Notes: generated by a model not told the origin, from the sequence alone. 64,000 bases of DNA from Prochlorococcus sp. AG-355-A09 (GCA_003280995.1 QCDG01000001.1:1-64000), one strand, 5' to 3'. Positions 56,522-63,522 are shown, numbered from the stretch's first letter. Numbers and translations are program-made.

Positions 56522-56564
56522 TAGATCTTAATTTAGTTAAACTATATTTTTAAGGTTATATCAA

Positions 56565-56687
56565 TTAGCGATTCATTAAATAAGTAAGAAAGCCAGTAAA
56601 TGTAAGTAATTTAAATCCAATAAAAAAAGGCAAATATTTTTTGACCTTTTTGCCAACGGGTAATAATTTATTCAATGAATTGATCAT
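56565..56687 (-). CDS. Membrane micro-protein
   Basis: A 40-residue ATG frame: basic front (MINSLNKLLPVGKKVKKY) and one helix (LPFFIGFKLLTFTGFLTYL). Family unknown. Confidence 0.5.
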   Translation of the reverse strand: MINSLNKLLPVGKKVKKYLPFFIGFKLLTFTGFLTYLMNR

Positions 56688-56807
56688 GATTTAAATTAAA
56701 AATCTAGTTATTTCGAATATCCTAACGAATTTTTTTAGAATTATCCCATTTCGATTTGTACATTTTAAACAGTAGATCTAAACTAGAAGTGTTACGTCAC
56801 TTTTTTT

Positions 56808-57194
56808 ATGACTGATAAAGAAACAATAATTTCATTATTAAATGAGTTTGCTAATCCAAAAAAAATGGCCTCATTTTTTGTTGACAATGCGACTCCAGAT
56901 TTTTTATTCATAAGACCGAGTGGTAATCCTATAAATGCAAAAGGGTTCGAACAAATGATTACTGGTGATATAGTTCAAGAAAAGGCAGAAATAACCAAAA
57001 TTCACCGATTCGAATTTTTAAACGAAAATATAGTGATGTGCATTTTTACATTAGGTTCAAAATTTACTTACAAAGGTGAACCTAATGACGACTTACCAAC
57101 AGTTACGTCAATTTTTAAAAAAGTAAATAATGTTTGGAAAATTCACTGGATGCAAAGATCTACAGGAAATTCTGATTTATCTTTATGGGATTAG
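56808..57194 (+). CDS. DUF3804-like protein (SnoaL-type fold)
   Basis: The 128 residues look like a small alpha+beta barrel: SLLNEFANPKKMASFFVDNA helices, then DFLFIRPSGNPINAKGFEQM and a late KVNNVWKIHWMQRST. This fits DUF3804, known from picocyanobacteria, by memory. A short hairpin aagtg/cactt followed by seven T residues directly precedes the ATG. Function unknown. Confidence 0.65.
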   Translation: MTDKETIISLLNEFANPKKMASFFVDNATPDFLFIRPSGNPINAKGFEQMITGDIVQEKAEITKIHRFEFLNENIVMCIFTLGSKFTYKGEPNDDLPTVTSIFKKVNNVWKIHWMQRSTGNSDLSLWD

Positions 57195-57274
57195 CAAAGT
57201 TAATATCTTTTTTAATGGTTCTACTTCTTTCAGGTAGTTCTTTTATTGGTTTAATTTTTTATTTTATAAACTAA
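57185..57274 (+). CDS. Membrane micro-protein coupled to the previous gene
   Basis: A 29-residue frame starts ten bases inside the end of the 56808 gene. It is almost entirely one helix (ISFLMVLLLSGSSFIGLIFY). The overlap suggests translational coupling; otherwise support is weak. Confidence 0.45.
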   Translation: MGLAKLISFLMVLLLSGSSFIGLIFYFIN

Positions 57275-57344
57275 ATACATCAAAAAAATACCCCGTTACT
57301 ATTTTTTTAGAAAACAATTCCTTTTTTATTAAGTAATTTGATTT

Positions 57345-57419
57345 TCAGGTAAAAATAAAAACTTTAGACAGACTAACCCCTATATCTAAAGCTAATAAAG
57401 CGATTAGTAACTTATTCAT
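57345..57419 (-). CDS. Membrane micro-protein, second of a coupled pair
   Basis: A 24-residue ATG frame, nearly all hydrophobic (MNKLLIALLALDIGVSL). Its ATG overlaps the stop of the upstream micro-frame as ATGA, which is the main support for it being translated. Confidence 0.4.
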   Translation of the reverse strand: MNKLLIALLALDIGVSLSKVFIFT

Positions 57420-57472
57420 TTTTTAGAACTCTCAACTATTTTTTTGTAAAGTTCTTCAGAAATAGGCTGCAT
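57416..57472 (-). CDS. Micro-protein, first of a coupled pair
   Basis: An 18-residue frame, MQPISEELYKKIVESSKK, soluble and helical. Its TGA overlaps the next ATG. Very short; real only if the coupling with 57345-57419 is real. Confidence 0.35.
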   Translation of the reverse strand: MQPISEELYKKIVESSKK

Positions 57473-57662
57473 AACCTTGTAAAACTCTGATTACAAATTA
57501 GTTATTTTAAAATTAATTTCCAGTAACTAAATATACGAATATATGAATTTTTAAATAGGCAAAAAATATGTTCACAATAAGTTTTTCTTATAGCGTATTA
57601 ATAAATACTGAGTTCAAAACTTTAAAGAATGTCCAAACTTTAAAAAAAAGAAATTAGAAATA

Positions 57663-57764
57663 TTATTTCAAGTAAATAGATCCTCTATAAGTAAGCTTTA
57701 TTATCTTTTCTTCTTGTTTTCTACAATATACGAATGACTTTCCATTGAAATACATGTTTACCAT
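57663..57764 (-). CDS. DUF4278-like micro-protein
   Basis: The 33-residue product contains MYFNGKSFVYC and KIIKLTYRGSIY. The LTYRGxxY text repeated about 20 residues apart is the hallmark of cyanobacterial DUF4278 proteins; the first copy here has diverged to YFNGKSF. Function unknown. Its 5' end lies opposite the candidate RNA at 57733. Confidence 0.6.
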   Translation of the reverse strand: MVNMYFNGKSFVYCRKQEEKIIKLTYRGSIYLK

Positions 57765-57870
57765 GATGCAGCTCCTGAATTTGCTCAAGTCCCCGTCCTA
57801 TGGCTTGAGTCGTACTGCGGTCTATCAGATGGTAGATCGGACGATTTTGTAGTATTCACTACAATCTATT
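57733..57870 (+). ncRNA. Candidate structured RNA in a GC-rich islet
   Basis: This stretch is clearly GC-richer than its surroundings. It has three hairpins: ctcaag/cttgag (57784-57809), tctatc/ggtaga (57821-57836) and a terminator-like ttgtagt/actacaa (57847-57864) followed by tctattt. A TACAAT box lies at 57722-57727. It overlaps the DUF4278 gene antisense. One plus-strand frame also reads as protein-like text (HDAAPEFAQVP, then WLESYCGLSDGR) but lacks a start unless one base at 57741-57742 is dropped. Confidence 0.45.
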
Positions 57871-57900
57871 TATAAAGTATTTATACTTAGATGTCAACAA

Positions 57901-58047
57901 TCAATAGAAACTAACCTTCAATTTAAAATTAGACTCTGCTCTCAGAAACTCCCTAAAAAGAATATAGAACATATAACTACGAGTAACTCCCATAAAAACT
58001 GAAACAAATGCCAGAACTATACAAATAGGGCAATGTGGGAATCCCAT
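57901..58047 (-). CDS. Membrane micro-protein with Cys-x2-Cys
   Basis: The 48 residues begin MGFPHCPICIVLAFVSVFMG, a Cys-Pro-Ile-Cys next to a helix, then a charged tail FREFLRAESNFKLK. Its ATG overlaps the upstream stop as TAATG, so the two frames are coupled. Cys-Pro-x-Cys beside a membrane helix could be a redox site. Confidence 0.55.
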   Translation of the reverse strand: MGFPHCPICIVLAFVSVFMGVTRSYMFYILFREFLRAESNFKLKVSFY

Positions 58048-58142
58048 TATTTATTTTCCAATATAAATTTCAATTCAGCCTCTGCATTGAGAATGTCAAT
58101 TCTTCTCTTAAGTAGTTTAAAAAAATTAATTATTTTTTTCAA
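58047..58142 (-). CDS. Small helical protein coupled to the next gene
   Basis: A 31-residue frame with a TTG start: basic, amphipathic text INFFKLLKRRIDILNAEAEL. It ends in the TAATG overlap with the 57901-58047 gene. Confidence 0.5.
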   Translation of the reverse strand: MKKIINFFKLLKRRIDILNAEAELKFILENK

Positions 58143-58197
58143 AATTAAATCTTATTTAGGCATCAGTAATAATAATATTATTAGAATTAATAAATCA

Positions 58198-58407
58198 ATG
58201 AGCAAAAATACTGAATCCATTGATATAACTAATTTTTTGTAGCATATTTATACAATAAATAACACCAACATATGGTCAGATACTTTTGATCAATTAGCTT
58301 ATCCAGAGTCAAATATAGAAATTGGTGATCTAGTTAACTTGCAGTGCTATTTATCTTTTGCTAAAAAAATAGAGCGGGCTAAAGTCCAATACTCCACGAG
58401 GATTTAG
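58198..58407 (+). pseudogene. Micro-gene interrupted by an in-frame TAG
   Basis: An ATG frame reads MSKNTESIDITNFL, then TAG at 58240-58242, then continues in the same frame for about 54 more codons with protein-like text (NIWSDTFDQLAYPESN, then IGDLVNLQCYLSFAKKIE) to TAG at 58405. The downstream part has no start codon of its own. It looks like one gene of about 70 codons broken by a single substitution. Confidence 0.45.
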
Positions 58408-58413
58408 TCCGCT
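58363..58413 (-). terminator. Strong minus-strand terminator hairpin
   Basis: Arms 58373-58387 and 58400-58413 pair over 14 positions with one bulge and one G-U pair around a 12-base loop. On the minus strand the stem is followed within five bases by seven T residues. No minus-strand protein gene to the right needs it, so it may end an unrecognised RNA. One arm is part of the 17-base inverted repeat. Confidence 0.6.
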
Positions 58414-58561
58414 GCCTAAAGCCTGAGAGTGCAAATTTCTTAATTAATATGACACTATGCTTTATAAGGTAAATATCTTGATTGCTTAATAAATTTATTT
58501 TGTATATTGCTATTACAAAACTGATGAGTTTATTTAAATTAGTTACTAAATCCTCGTGGAG
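58392..58561. repeat. 17-base perfect inverted repeat, arms 137 bases apart
   Basis: ctccacgaggatttagt at 58392-58408 is the exact reverse complement of 58545-58561. The left arm lies in the terminator hairpin; the right arm covers the GTG start of the micro-gene at 58556. The two structures cannot form together. Confidence 0.85.
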
Positions 58562-58675
58562 AAAGCTTTAGTAAATTTCTTTTACTGGTTACTAATAAGA
58601 TCAGCCGAATCTCATTATGGAGAATCATTTATATCTGTAGAAGTTCCATCTAATTCAATCAAAAGTTATTCTTGA
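58556..58675 (+). CDS. Micro-protein of a two-member family (with 62949)
   Basis: Start GTG. The 39 residues begin MEKALVNFFYWLLIRSAES and continue HYGESF and VEVP. The 62949 product aligns over its first 30 residues (MEKSFLNFIYW, SAESYYGDS, TEVP), so they are paralogs. It is amphipathic and may bind membranes. The start is inside a long inverted repeat. Confidence 0.6.
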   Translation: MEKALVNFFYWLLIRSAESHYGESFISVEVPSNSIKSYS

Positions 58676-58820
58676 TTTTAGAAAGTTTAAAATACTTAAA
58701 TTCATATTTTGCTGAAAATTGAATAACTAATTTAAGTTAAGTTGGTTAATTATCTCTATTGCAAATAAAGATAAGGTTGTTAACCTTGCACTTAAAGAAG
58801 AAACTTAATTTCTTAAACTG

Positions 58821-59030
58821 ATGCAATTTGATCATTTAAATTTCAATGAAGATGATGGCCTCATGTCCATAGAAGATTTAAGGGCTTTACGTCTTAGAAA
58901 AAAGAAAATTGAAAGTGATAAGAAAGCTAGAAAGTATATCCTGGATATAAATCAAAGATATAGAAAAATGAGTACCCGCAATAGTAATAACTTTTTAAGG
59001 AATATGAACCCTTTTAAAAAGGCCGCATAA
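58821..59030 (+). CDS. Small basic helical protein
   Basis: The 69 residues are acidic at the front (NEDDGLMSIEDLRALRL) and strongly basic afterwards (RKKKIESDKKARKY), ending NMNPFKKAA. It could bind nucleic acid, but nothing proves that. A hairpin terminator follows 90 bases later. Confidence 0.6.
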   Translation: MQFDHLNFNEDDGLMSIEDLRALRLRKKKIESDKKARKYILDINQRYRKMSTRNSNNFLRNMNPFKKAA

Positions 59031-59120
59031 ATTGTTAATTTTGATTTTGTTAATTTGTTTAACTTTACAACTTTCAGAGTAAGATTTTAATGGTGTTTCT
59101 TTGGAAGAGTTTCACCAAGA

Positions 59121-59145
59121 GGGGTCAATTTTTGGCCCCTTCTTT
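59121..59145 (+). terminator. GC-rich hairpin terminator
   Basis: ggggtc pairs with ggcccc (one G-U) around a seven-base loop, followed by ttcttt. It may end the 58821 transcript or a small RNA starting after the box taagat near 59081. Confidence 0.6.
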
Positions 59146-59354
59146 GCGGAGATACTTTTTAATTGAAACTCGTTATAAAATTAAAGTAATACTTTCCTAT
59201 AAGACGAAAGTGATATAAATCTTTTGTTTTAAAGTTTTTTCTTACCAATTAATGAAAACTCTATATCTTCAACTAAATCTCTTATTAAAAAACAAAAGTT
59301 TTAGCCTATGGACCATTTCCCATAATTTATTGAATTTTTCATTTGCGATTTTTA

Positions 59355-59558
59355 ATGGCTTCACCTACAAGTTGGTAATTCTACAAAGAAGTTGTAACTA
59401 AAATTCTATGGGTCTTATATTTTACCCAAACTTTAGAAGGAGTAGCTATTTCGATCATTAAATAGTGAAAGAAAAGATATCCAGCATACAAAATCAGAAT
59501 AGTTTCTAAAAAAGAATTTGAGCTAGTAAAAATGCAAGCTGATAAAAAGGAGCAATAA
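59355..59558 (+). pseudogene. Decayed micro-gene with several in-frame stops
   Basis: One frame reads MASPTSW, stop, FYKEVVTKILWVLYFTQTLE and onward, two stops at 59463-59468, then RYPAYKIRIVSKKEFELV and onward to TAA at 59556. The text between stops is protein-like, but in AT-rich DNA chance is possible. I list it as a likely relic of one or two micro-genes. Confidence 0.3.
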
Positions 59559-59633
59559 AATTATTCTTTGGTAAATATTGATGCTGAATATTTAATTTTT
59601 GCAGCTATTATTAAATTAATAAAATTAAGAAAA

Positions 59634-59789
59634 ATGAACTCTGCATTTGCAAAAGTCTCAAATTTGAAAGTTAACAGGGCTTCTAAAATAGCTATTACTC
59701 TCGCATCATCAACTTTCTTTTTGTATGCCTTTGGTCAAGCACCAATTTTAAAAAATATTCTTTCAGGTGCCTTCTCTTGCTCTGGCTAA
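59634..59789 (+). CDS. Small membrane protein
   Basis: I start at the ATG before NSAFAKVSN; a TTG frame is open 22 codons further up. The 51 residues contain one helix (KIAITLASSTFFLYAFG) and a short tail ending SGAFSCSG. Family unknown. A terminator follows 70 bases downstream. Confidence 0.55.
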   Translation: MNSAFAKVSNLKVNRASKIAITLASSTFFLYAFGQAPILKNILSGAFSCSG

Positions 59790-59858
59790 ATAAAATACCC
59801 CTTTTTAAGATATATTAAAAAGCTAAAAAAGACAGTGATTGATAGTCGATATAAACTT

Positions 59859-59880
59859 AGAGGAAAAATCCCTCTTTTTT
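59859..59880 (+). terminator. Short hairpin terminator
   Basis: agagg pairs with cctct around a seven-base loop and runs into a T tract. It separates the 59634 gene from the micro-gene chain that starts two bases later. Confidence 0.7.
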
Positions 59881-59881
59881 A

Positions 59882-59944
59882 ATGTTTTATAGATTTATTA
59901 CGGAAAAGATAATGTCTCTTCTTATTTCTCTTGTCAGCTTATGA
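59882..59944 (+). CDS. Possible leader peptide of a coupled chain
   Basis: A 20-codon frame, MFYRFITEKIMSLLISLVSL, whose TGA overlaps the next ATG as ATGA. It directly follows a terminator T run, so its promoter would have to overlap that element. Uncertain. Confidence 0.35.
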   Translation: MFYRFITEKIMSLLISLVSL

Positions 59945-60057
59945 ATATTTCTCCGCACCTATTAATTGATGCTTTGATATTAAGCGCTGCCCTTACGATA
60001 ACTTTGGTATTAAGAGCAAAAGGTAATGTCGCCAGAAAAGAAAAAGAAAATAAATGA
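59941..60057 (+). CDS. Membrane micro-protein in a coupled chain
   Basis: The 38 residues have one helix (LLIDALILSAALTITLVL) and a basic tail RAKGNVARKEKENK. Both its start and its stop take part in ATGA overlaps with neighbours. Confidence 0.55.
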   Translation: MNISPHLLIDALILSAALTITLVLRAKGNVARKEKENK

Positions 60058-60155
60058 TTACCAAAGAAGAAGAAAAAGAATTTAAAAAACCTAAATTATA
60101 TAGATTTTGGAACTTTCTTATTTATGGAAGTTCCATTGCTATTGGAGTTTTCTAA
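60054..60155 (+). CDS. Small membrane-associated protein in a coupled chain
   Basis: A 33-residue frame with a charged front (MITKEEEKEFKKPKLYRFW) and a short hydrophobic end (LIYGSSIAIGVF). It starts in the stop of the preceding gene. Confidence 0.5.
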   Translation: MITKEEEKEFKKPKLYRFWNFLIYGSSIAIGVF

Positions 60156-60190
60156 GTTTATTTATATTCTGCTTATGTCTTTATAAATAA

Positions 60191-60286
60191 ATGACGTACA
60201 TGTACGGCATAGCAATTACTTATGGGGTAGTGAGTCTTTTATTGCTTGGTGGTTTTGCATACTTTACTTTTAAAATTAAACGCTAA
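60191..60286 (+). CDS. Membrane micro-protein
   Basis: A 31-residue ATG frame that is one helix (GIAITYGVVSLLLLGGFAYF) with a basic end TFKIKR. It is 35 bases past the coupled chain and probably in the same transcript. Confidence 0.5.
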   Translation: MTYMYGIAITYGVVSLLLLGGFAYFTFKIKR

Positions 60287-60653
60287 TTTTTATATCATCT
60301 TTAATAAAAGATTTCTTAGAAAAATTTTTTGATTTTTGTGGAGAATATCAACAAGAACTTCCACCTCAGAAGATCGCTGAGATTTTAGAAGATATGCAGA
60401 TAGATTAGATGAATGAAAGATACTAGCAGACCTAAGAAGGTATTAAGAGAATAAAATTTCTAGCAAAATTTATACAAATTTTTTTAAATTTGGAATAAAT
60501 TTTTTGAAGATATTTTCCTTGCAATTATTCATAATTTTAGATTTTTTTTTGATCCTTAATCCGTACAATTTTGTTCCTCTAACCGCACACATAAAACTTG
60601 AAACTTAATATTAAAATCAATTAGAACATAAGTGTAGTAAAGGGGTAAGTCTT
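60287..60653. other. Gap with protein-like text lacking a start codon
   Basis: The frame ending at the TAG 60406-60408 reads LIKDFLEKFFDFCGEYQQEL then PPQKIAEILEDMQID, which looks coding, but no ATG, GTG or TTG precedes it after the in-frame stop. It may be a relic or use a rare start such as ATT. The rest up to 60653 is AT-rich promoter-like DNA. Confidence 0.35.
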
Positions 60654-60803
60654 ATGGCACTTAATGACACATATACTATCCAAGAAATTAAATTGGATAA
60701 AAAAGACCTTTCATATAATAATCTCAAAGAAATTGAAGCTTATTGGAATTACGAATGTGCAGAACATCCAAGTAACAATCATTGCAAGATTTTTTGTGAT
60801 TAA
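60654..60803 (+). CDS. Cys-rich micro-protein (Cys-x8-Cys-x3-Cys)
   Basis: The 49 residues are charged and end with YECAEHPSNNHCKIFCD. The pattern Cys-x3-Pro-x4-Cys-x3-Cys is shared with the 61005 product. A good ribosome site (aaggggt) precedes the ATG. Possible metal binding or disulfides; function unknown. Confidence 0.7.
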   Translation: MALNDTYTIQEIKLDKKDLSYNNLKEIEAYWNYECAEHPSNNHCKIFCD

Positions 60804-60888
60804 AAATTTAAGTTTTAGGTATTCTTACGCTTGATTTTTGCATAATACCCGTACTAAAGAATAATCAGATAGAAAGGAGGCCAAGTAA

Positions 60889-60990
60889 ATGACTAATTTA
60901 GGTATAGAAATTTTATTTTGGACAATTTTAATTTCTTATCTGGGATTAAGGTTTTCTCAAACCTGGAATGGATTCAAAAAACAGTATTAA
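60889..60990 (+). CDS. Membrane micro-protein of the MTNL type
   Basis: The 33 residues start MTNLGIEILFWTILISYLG, one helix, then FSQTWNGFKKQY. A very strong Shine-Dalgarno AAAGGAGG precedes it. The start matches the 63207 product (MTNLTIELLLL). The next gene, 61005, follows after 14 bases with its own ribosome site. Confidence 0.65.
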   Translation: MTNLGIEILFWTILISYLGLRFSQTWNGFKKQY

Positions 60991-61004
60991 TTAGGAGAAT
61001 AGAA

Positions 61005-61151
61005 ATGAAACTACAAACTCAGTTCACGGTTCCAAAAAAAGAATTAAAAGATCTTGATTATGTTAAGAAAGTAGATTCTTTAGAGGAAACTTTAAATAAA
61101 GAATGTATAGATTATCCAAACCAAGAAGATTGCTTGGTTTGTTGCAATTAG
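61005..61151 (+). CDS. Cys-rich micro-protein (Cys-x8-Cys-x3-Cys)
   Basis: The ATG at 61005 follows aggaga. The 48 residues are acidic and end NKECIDYPNQEDCLVCCN, aligning with the 60654 product around Cys-x3-Pro-x4-Cys. It forms a two-gene unit with the MTNL-type gene. Confidence 0.7.
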   Translation: MKLQTQFTVPKKELKDLDYVKKVDSLEETLNKECIDYPNQEDCLVCCN

Positions 61152-61229
61152 AAATCAAAAAATAGCAATTTTTTAAAAGTAAATAAATTTTATTAGTATT
61201 TATAAATTTTCTAAAAGGGAGTTAGCACT

Positions 61230-61748
61230 ATGGAATTAAGATTCTTCCCAATAAATATTTTTAGAGAAACTCCAAAAGTCACATTCTTTGATGCAGGCAT
61301 AGATAGTTCTAATGGTTCTGATGTTGTGATCCATTCTGGGGAAGCTATATCTCCTCCAGATGATTTAAAAGATGAGCAATATTACGTTCACAATCATCAA
61401 ATTGACCACAATTTAGTTATCACTGGAGAAAGGAAATTTGTTTTAATAAATCCCTCCTGGGATGAACCTCATCATGTGATTTATTTAAATAGATCTATGG
61501 GAGCATTAGAAATTCCTACAGGCACTTATCACAGATCTATCTCAGGGAAAGAAGGTAGTATTGTTTTAAACCAACCCAAAAGAGATAAATTTTTTGACCC
61601 TGCTAAAGAATTTATCCCTCAAAAATTAGACAAAATTAATTTAATTAAGGCAAGAAAAAGTTCGCCTGTTTTTTGGATTTATGAAAATAACAAAATCAAA
61701 AGAATTAATTTTAATCCTCTAGAAAGAAAAGTTAAAACTCTTGTTTGA
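61230..61748 (+). CDS. Cupin-like protein
   Basis: The 172 residues appear to be a single beta-barrel: YYVHNHQIDHNLVITGERKF with several His, then HHVIYLNRSMGALEIPTGTYHRSISG, which resembles the ends of RmlC-type cupins. The ATG has a ribosome site (aaggga). The LOG-family gene begins two bases after its stop, so they are co-transcribed. Substrate unknown. Confidence 0.7.
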   Translation: MELRFFPINIFRETPKVTFFDAGIDSSNGSDVVIHSGEAISPPDDLKDEQYYVHNHQIDHNLVITGERKFVLINPSWDEPHHVIYLNRSMGALEIPTGTYHRSISGKEGSIVLNQPKRDKFFDPAKEFIPQKLDKINLIKARKSSPVFWIYENNKIKRINFNPLERKVKTLV

Positions 61749-61749
61749 A

Positions 61750-62604
61750 ATGAAAAAACATATATCCCATAGTAATAATTTAAAAAACCTGAATTTAATT
61801 ATTAATTCTGATACTTATAAATTGGCTCACGAAGATATGGGCCTACTAAGCCGAAATGAAATGCGTGGAGTTAGAATGCTTCTTGAAATTACTAAACCAG
61901 ATTTAATCCTTGAAGAAAATAAAATTCTTTCAACCATAATTATTTTTGGAGGCGCAAGCATTGCAGAAGAATCAAATACAAAAAAGAGAATTGAAAATAT
62001 AAAAGAATTAATTAAAAAAAATCATAAATCGATACTACTAAAACGTAATTTAAATAGATTAGAAAATTTGCTTCTAATGAGTAATTACTATCAATCTGCA
62101 AGGGAGTTTTCTAAACTTGCTTCAATTAATAATCAAAATAAAAACTGTAATTCTCATGTGATTGTTACAGGTGGGGGGCCAGGAATTATGGAAGCTGCTA
62201 ATAGGGGTGCTTTTGAAGCAAATTGTAAGTCTATAGGGTTAAATATCAGTCTCCCTAATGAACAAATACCAAATGCTTTTATAACTCCCGGTCTTTGCTT
62301 TAAATTTAATTATTTTGCATTAAGAAAGATCCATTTTGTTATGAGATCAGTAGCTGCCGTATTTTTTCCTGGAGGTTTTGGAACACTAGATGAATTATTT
62401 GAACTATTGACACTTTGTCAAACACGAATGAAAACTAAAATCCCAATCATACTTTTTGGTAGAGAGTATTGGAATAAGATAATTAACTTTGAATATTTAG
62501 CTGATCTTGGATTAATTGAAGATGAACATTTAAATCTTTTCCAATATGCAGACACTGCATCAGAAGCATGGAAAATTATCAAATCATCAAAAAAGCCAGC
62601 TTAG
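61750..62604 (+). CDS. LOG-family Rossmann-fold hydrolase
   Basis: The 284 residues carry the LOG signatures: VIVTGGGPGIMEAANRGA near residue 140 and PGGFGTLDELFELLTLCQ near 215, with the basic RKIHFVMRS before it. LOG enzymes release free bases from nucleotide 5'-monophosphates (cytokinin activation in plants); bacterial roles vary. The N-terminal 100 residues are an extension seen in the longer subgroup. It is transcribed with the cupin-like gene. Confidence 0.88.
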   Translation: MKKHISHSNNLKNLNLIINSDTYKLAHEDMGLLSRNEMRGVRMLLEITKPDLILEENKILSTIIIFGGASIAEESNTKKRIENIKELIKKNHKSILLKRNLNRLENLLLMSNYYQSAREFSKLASINNQNKNCNSHVIVTGGGPGIMEAANRGAFEANCKSIGLNISLPNEQIPNAFITPGLCFKFNYFALRKIHFVMRSVAAVFFPGGFGTLDELFELLTLCQTRMKTKIPIILFGREYWNKIINFEYLADLGLIEDEHLNLFQYADTASEAWKIIKSSKKPA

Positions 62605-62609
62605 AATAC

Positions 62610-62726
62610 TTAATAAGTATTTGATATTTTGTTTTTCATGCTTTCAATCTTATTAATTAATTCATCCAACCATTCCGTATTATTTGTCTCTTGTCTTTTA
62701 TGGCTTTGGCTTTTTTGATTACTCAT
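62610..62726 (-). CDS. Micro-protein of the WLDxLIN type
   Basis: The 38 residues are polar and basic at the front (NQKSQSHKRQETNN) and contain TEWLDELINKIESM. The 63523 product has TLWLDKLINQLEKK at the same place, so they are paralogs. Family unknown. Confidence 0.6.
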   Translation of the reverse strand: MSNQKSQSHKRQETNNTEWLDELINKIESMKNKISNTY

Positions 62727-62948
62727 AAATTTCTTACTTTTATAGTTTATTTAATATATCTTCAGAAATTAAAGAAATCAATAAGCAATATTACCAAATC
62801 GATTGATAAGACAAGCTTTAGTAGCATTTCATACAAAGCTAACCATAATAGATTAACTAAAAAAATCAAAGTCTCTTCTATTAAGTATTTTCTACGATGT
62901 TTTTATTTGAAATTCTGATTTGAATTAAGAAAGGGTATAGGTGTTCCT

Positions 62949-63056
62949 ATGGAAAAATCATTTCTAAATTTCATTTATTGGATCTTAGTAAAGTCAGCTG
63001 AAAGTTACTATGGAGATTCATTAAAAACAGAAGTACCATATACTCCTTATTTTTAG
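62949..63056 (+). CDS. Micro-protein, paralog of 58556
   Basis: The 35-residue ATG product begins MEKSFLNFIYWILVKSAES and continues YYGDSLKTEVP, aligning with the 58556 product. Here the start is ATG and no long inverted repeat is present. Confidence 0.65.
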   Translation: MEKSFLNFIYWILVKSAESYYGDSLKTEVPYTPYF

Positions 63057-63206
63057 TTTTGATGGACCTTAGCTTTTAATATTCAATCTCTAGTTTAGAT
63101 TTATTATTTTGGAATTAATTTATCAAAAATACAATATGGGTTACTTATAGATTCACTACAAAATAATCTCTTATGTTGAATTTCTTTTAATGTTTGTGAA
63201 TAAAGT

Positions 63207-63278
63207 TTAGCTGTAAGGATCGTACAAAATTAAATAAACTACAATTAAAAGAAGTAGCTCAATTGTGAGGTTGGTCAT
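63207..63278 (-). CDS. Membrane micro-protein of the MTNL type
   Basis: A 23-residue frame, MTNLTIELLLLIVVYLILYD, ending DPYS, with a strong Shine-Dalgarno (GGAGGG). It resembles the start of the 60889 product. It is the third gene of a minus-strand micro-operon. Confidence 0.6.
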   Translation of the reverse strand: MTNLTIELLLLIVVYLILYDPYS

Positions 63279-63355
63279 AAGATTACCCTCCTTAAATTTA
63301 TACAAAAACACAATGACGTCAAAATAGGTATCGAATGAAGTTTAAATTCCTATTT

Positions 63356-63520
63356 TTAGCCATCGATATTCTCTGGTAATGGTCTAGGTTCACATATTTC
63401 GACGCATTCTTCTAAAGACTTTTCAAGATTAAACTTAAATTGGCAATTACGAAGACAATCATAAAAAGCATACTTGGGATCTAATTCATTTTTAAATTGT
63501 TTATTTCTAAATCTATTCAT
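63356..63520 (-). CDS. Micro-protein with twin Cys-x3-Cys
   Basis: The 54 residues contain FYDCLRNCQFKF and LEECVEICEPRPLPE, two Cys-x3-Cys pairs 12 residues apart. Such twin pairs form disulfide-linked helical hairpins in other proteins; that is analogy only. A GGGAG site lies just before the ATG, inside the end of the previous gene. Confidence 0.65.
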   Translation of the reverse strand: MNRFRNKQFKNELDPKYAFYDCLRNCQFKFNLEKSLEECVEICEPRPLPENIDG

Positions 63521-63522
63521 GA

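Larger units (their letters stand above)
59031..59633. other. Gap with a terminator and decayed coding text
   Basis: No intact gene. It contains the terminator at 59121-59145 and the decayed frame at 59355-59558. Between them the sequence is AT-rich and unremarkable. A pair tggtg/cacca just before the terminator suggests a small structured RNA from about 59090. Confidence 0.5.

Noticed and set aside
57568..57657. 29-codon ATG frame
   Set aside because: No ribosome site, no motif and low-complexity text; chance is likely in AT-rich DNA.
58033..58242. Plus-strand frame across the coupled minus-strand pair
   Set aside because: Its first part mirrors the TAATG-coupled minus genes, which have better structure; only the end from the ATG at 58198 is kept, as the start of a broken gene.
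62691..62918. Plus-strand frame of about 75 codons
   Set aside because: It overlaps the start of the WLDxLIN micro-gene on the other strand, is low in complexity (Lys, Ser, Ile) and lacks a ribosome site.
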